Shown here in pieces: positions 5,499 through 7,319 of a stretch of DNA of 7,319 bases. Source of the DNA: Acidobacteriaceae bacterium. GTDB lineage: Bacteria; Acidobacteriota; Terriglobia; Terriglobales; Acidobacteriaceae. How positions within the stretch are numbered: position 1 is the stretch's first letter; every line of letters begins with the position of its first letter. The notes under the pieces are model-generated. The model was not told where the DNA came from. It saw only the letters and a list, made by a program, of their open reading frames with translations, and searched no databases. The position numbers were made by a program, and so were the translations under genes. The stretch spans positions 1 through 7,319 of the forward strand of contig PMOF01000257.1 in NCBI GenBank assembly GCA_003162495.1, written 5' to 3'.

Positions 5499-5527
5499 AG
5501 CATACCGACTGGTTGGTTTGTTGTCAA
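5499..5527 (-). promoter_or_regulatory. Promoter of the tetR operon
   Basis: On the minus strand: TTGACA (5522-5527, perfect consensus -35), a 17-bp spacer, then TATGCT (5499-5504, 4/6 to the -10). It is the best sigma70-type promoter in the window. Operator 2 fills almost the whole spacer and touches the -10, so a bound repressor would exclude RNA polymerase. Confidence 0.7.
5503..5518. promoter_or_regulatory. TetR operator 2 (distal)
   Basis: TACCGACTGGTTGGTT: the inner 6-bp arms ACCGAC/GTTGGT pair with one mismatch. Its centre is 23 bp from that of operator 1. Taken together the two sites form one inverted repeat, 5481-5496 against 5502-5517, with arms matching at 15 of 16 positions and a 5-bp spacer. 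A pair of dimers on this array is plausible. Confidence 0.7.
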
Positions 5528-5597
5528 TAAGAACTTACGCATCTGTTTTCTTTGTCCGTTAATCCGGAATCGGCGGGGATGTATCCGGGTCTTCTTC

Positions 5598-5623
5598 AAC
5601 AAAAGGACAGCACGGCTCTGTCC
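5598..5623 (-). terminator. Rho-independent terminator of the ATP-grasp gene
   Basis: On the minus strand GGACAG-AGCCGTG-CTGTCC (six pairs, 7-base loop) is followed directly by TTTTGTT. It begins five bases after the ATP-grasp stop codon. This separates the ATP-grasp gene from the tetR unit downstream. An overlapping alternative stem, CACGG/CCGTG, is possible but lacks the T-run. Confidence 0.6.
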
Positions 5624-5627
5624 GTGT

Positions 5628-6836
5628 TCACGTCGGCTGCAGCCCTTCGGGCGGCGGCATGGAGGCCAGGAACTGCTGGGCAAACCGGGCGCTGTATTCC
5701 TCCAGCAATTCCCTCACCCGTTCCGCCTGATCGGAGCGCACGATGAGCCCTGCGTGGTGGTGCTTCTTCATGCGGACCACAATTTCCGAGGCGTCGAACG
5801 CGGAAATGTCCGGCTCGGCGGTCTGGGCCAGGCAGAGGACGCTTCCCGCATAGCCATCGCGGGAAACAGGAAGATCGTAGATTTCGCCGCGAAGGTTCGC
5901 GACTTCAAGCCGCGCCCACTCGCGCCACAGGTTCACGCCTGTAGCAACCCCGACCAGGTCGGCAATAAAGGCCCCGCCCACGCGCGCAGCAATCTCGAGG
6001 AAGTAGTAGCGTCCGTCGGCGTGGGCGCGAATATATTCCGCATGGGTAATGCCGCGCGTCATGCCCATCGAGGGAGCAAGCGCGTCGTTCATGGCCGTCA
6101 ATTCAATCCAGTCGCGGCTGGCACGGTCCACAGTGCGGGTGGTAAACACGCCGCCGTCGTGCATCACCTGCATGGGCGGGCGGCCGTATTGATGCACTAC
6201 GGAAAACACCACTTCGCCTTCGCTGACGATGGAATCCACGTGAAAGATTTCGCCGGGAACGAACTGCTCCAGTAAGTAGTGGCTCTGTCGGTCCCCGAGC
6301 TCGTGCAGCGCGGACCAGAACTGGCCCGCTTCCTGAATCTTGCGAATGCCCACCGCTGAAGCCTCGGCGCGGGGCTTCAACAGCCACGGCGCCGGCACGC
6401 GCTCCATGTAACCGCGCAGCTCGTCATAGTTGAGCACGCGGCAAAATTCCGGGCACAGGAAGCCGCATTCGCGGGCGCGGGTGCGCATGGCCAGCTTGTC
6501 GCGGTAATAAGAAGCGGTAGTGATGCCCATGCCCGGAAGGCACATGTGCTCGCGGATCAGCGCGCCGGTTTCGAGGTCGAACTCGTCCAGCGCAACGACG
6601 CGGTCAAAGCGCTTGCTCCGCGCCATCCAGGAGACGGTGTTGAGAATCTGTTCGCGGTTCAAGCCCGAAGGCATGGCGACCAGATCTTCCAAAGCTTCCT
6701 GGGGCCAGTCCGCATCGCGAAGTTTGTCCAGGGTAAGCAGTGTCGGCCGCACGCCCATCTCCGCGCATTGGCGCAAAAAGTCGTGCCCTTTCTCATAGCT
6801 GGCGACGCAAAGAAACCGCTCAATCCTGTCGGCCAT
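5628..6836 (-). CDS. ATP-grasp domain protein (putative carboxylate-amine ligase)
   Basis: The protein has 402 residues. Residues about 1-105 resemble the pre-ATP-grasp domain (FLCVASYEKG, then RVVALDEFDLETGALIREH). The ATP-grasp fold covers about 112-312: YRDKLAMR with Lys114, WLLKPRAEASAVGI with Lys154, the hinge YLLEQFVPGEIFHVDS with Glu190, THAEYIR with Glu267, and the metal-binding signature FLEIAARVGG with Glu281 and Arg285. A C-terminal domain (KKHHHAGLIVRS) follows. ATP-grasp enzymes of this type join a carboxylate to an amine or thiol through an acyl-phosphate; the substrates are unknown. The phosphate-binding loop is glycine-poor (PRAEASAVGI, where a Gly-rich loop is usual), a pattern I recall from uncharacterised relatives. 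ATG 6836 has GGGAGG (6842-6847) five bases upstream. The gene is divergent from DUF4254 with 98 bp between the two start codons. The protein looks cytoplasmic. Confidence 0.88.
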   Translation of the reverse strand: MADRIERFLCVASYEKGHDFLRQCAEMGVRPTLLTLDKLRDADWPQEALEDLVAMPSGLNREQILNTVSWMARSKRFDRVVALDEFDLETGALIREHMCLPGMGITTASYYRDKLAMRTRARECGFLCPEFCRVLNYDELRGYMERVPAPWLLKPRAEASAVGIRKIQEAGQFWSALHELGDRQSHYLLEQFVPGEIFHVDSIVSEGEVVFSVVHQYGRPPMQVMHDGGVFTTRTVDRASRDWIELTAMNDALAPSMGMTRGITHAEYIRAHADGRYYFLEIAARVGGAFIADLVGVATGVNLWREWARLEVANLRGEIYDLPVSRDGYAGSVLCLAQTAEPDISAFDASEIVVRMKKHHHAGLIVRSDQAERVRELLEEYSARFAQQFLASMPPPEGLQPT

Positions 6837-6934
6837 CCACGCCTCCCTGTGATCCGGTTTGGGGCTCGGGTGAGGATAGTTCTACCATAGACACTGCAAG
6901 CGTGACCGGCTCTCAGCCTTCAGGAACTTTCAGG
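6837..6934. promoter_or_regulatory. Divergent intergenic region between the ATP-grasp and DUF4254 genes
   Basis: This 98-bp gap must hold the start signals of both genes. Towards DUF4254 the best candidate is TTGGGG (6859-6864), 18 bp, TACCAT (6883-6888), which is weak. Towards the ATP-grasp gene only a poorly spaced TTGCAG/TATCCT (15 bp) is visible. I see no clear operator. Confidence 0.3.
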
Positions 6935-7319
6935 ATGCTTTCGGCAAACGCAATCATCGCCCTGCACGACCAGCGTACCCGCGACTGGCATCGAGCCCCG
7001 AGGGACGGCGCAGAGAACGACCCAACGGATTGGAACGCAATGGTGGCTGCGCAGCACGGCGCCAACTTTGACCTCTGGCATATCGAAGACGAAGCGCGCG
7101 CTCCAGGCGCAAGCGACGCGGAACTGGCCAACGTGAAGCGCCGCATCGACCGCACCAATCAGCGCCGCAACGATCTGGTCGAGGAACTTGACCGCGCGCT
7201 GCTCGGCTGGCTGGCGCCTCAGAGTCTGCCAAACCCCGGGGCCCCGCTCCACTCCGAGTCGCCGGGGCTGATCATCGACCGGCTGTCTATTCTTTCGTTG
7301 CGCATTTATCACACGCGTG
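6935..7319 (+). CDS. DUF4254-domain protein, 3'-truncated by the window
   Basis: The frame is open from ATG 6935 to the window end, giving 128 residues without a stop. It matches the DUF4254 family: HDQRTRDWH near the start, AAQHGANFDLWHIEDEAR (residues 38-55), the charged helix VKRRIDRTNQRRNDLVEELD (67-86), then LHSESPGLIIDRLSIL and IYHTR at the cut edge. The protein is mostly helical, has no signal peptide and looks cytoplasmic. The biochemical function is unknown; in genomes I know of, DUF4254 genes often lie near glycosyltransferase or lipopolysaccharide genes, so a cell-envelope role is possible. I chose ATG 6935 because AGGAA (6922-6926) lies eight bases upstream. An in-frame GTG at 6902 would add 11 residues but has no Shine-Dalgarno. 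The family usually starts with a short segment like this one. Confidence 0.85.
   Translation, partial: MLSANAIIALHDQRTRDWHRAPRDGAENDPTDWNAMVAAQHGANFDLWHIEDEARAPGASDAELANVKRRIDRTNQRRNDLVEELDRALLGWLAPQSLPNPGAPLHSESPGLIIDRLSILSLRIYHTR

Noticed and set aside
5400..6275. Plus-strand open frame (291 codons) over tetR start, operators and ATP-grasp
   Set aside because: It would run through the operator/promoter and terminator and antisense to ATP-grasp; its product is low-complexity and unrecognisable.

Overview
The window is GC-rich, gene-dense bacterial chromosome. A KdpD that ends after its USP domain, plus an ATP-grasp gene divergent from a DUF4254 gene, suggests Acidobacteriota (Terriglobia-like). 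This is an inference from gene content; no rRNA or phylogenetic marker is present. I see no transposase, CRISPR array, phage gene or known defence system.

Layout. Plus strand: the 3' end of a short kdpD (1-453), a complete tRNA-Lys(UUU) with encoded CCA (590-665), and a secreted TPR protein (898-2163) preceded by a good sigma70-type promoter. Minus strand, facing the TPR gene: galT (2255-3301), a stand-alone GyrI-like ligand-binding protein (3470-3925), an unrecognised secreted protein with a His-rich motif (4059-4790), and a TetR/AcrR regulator (4807-5475). Further right, an ATP-grasp ligase (5628-6836, minus) ends in a likely rho-independent terminator. Beyond it a DUF4254 gene starts on the plus strand (6935) and runs off the window.

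The most informative part is the TetR locus. The regulator's promoter (perfect TTGACA, 17-bp spacer, TATGCT) is overlaid by two tandem palindromes that together form a 16-bp inverted repeat with 15/16 matching arms, which points to tight autorepression. The secreted-protein gene follows after 16 bp, with its AGGAGG abutting the tetR stop codon, so the two are probably co-expressed and translationally coupled. The regulator has a Cys108/Lys177 pair at the same 69-residue spacing as the Cys106/Lys175 redox pair of E. coli NemR. It may therefore sense oxidants or electrophiles and control a secreted protein of unknown function, and possibly the GyrI-like protein behind it.

The other genes are conventional: GalT (Leloir pathway), KdpD (potassium/osmotic signalling), a TPR protein, and an ATP-grasp/DUF4254 pair whose role may lie in cell-surface or small-molecule biosynthesis. 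All intergenic gaps are under 300 bp; the longest is 666-897.
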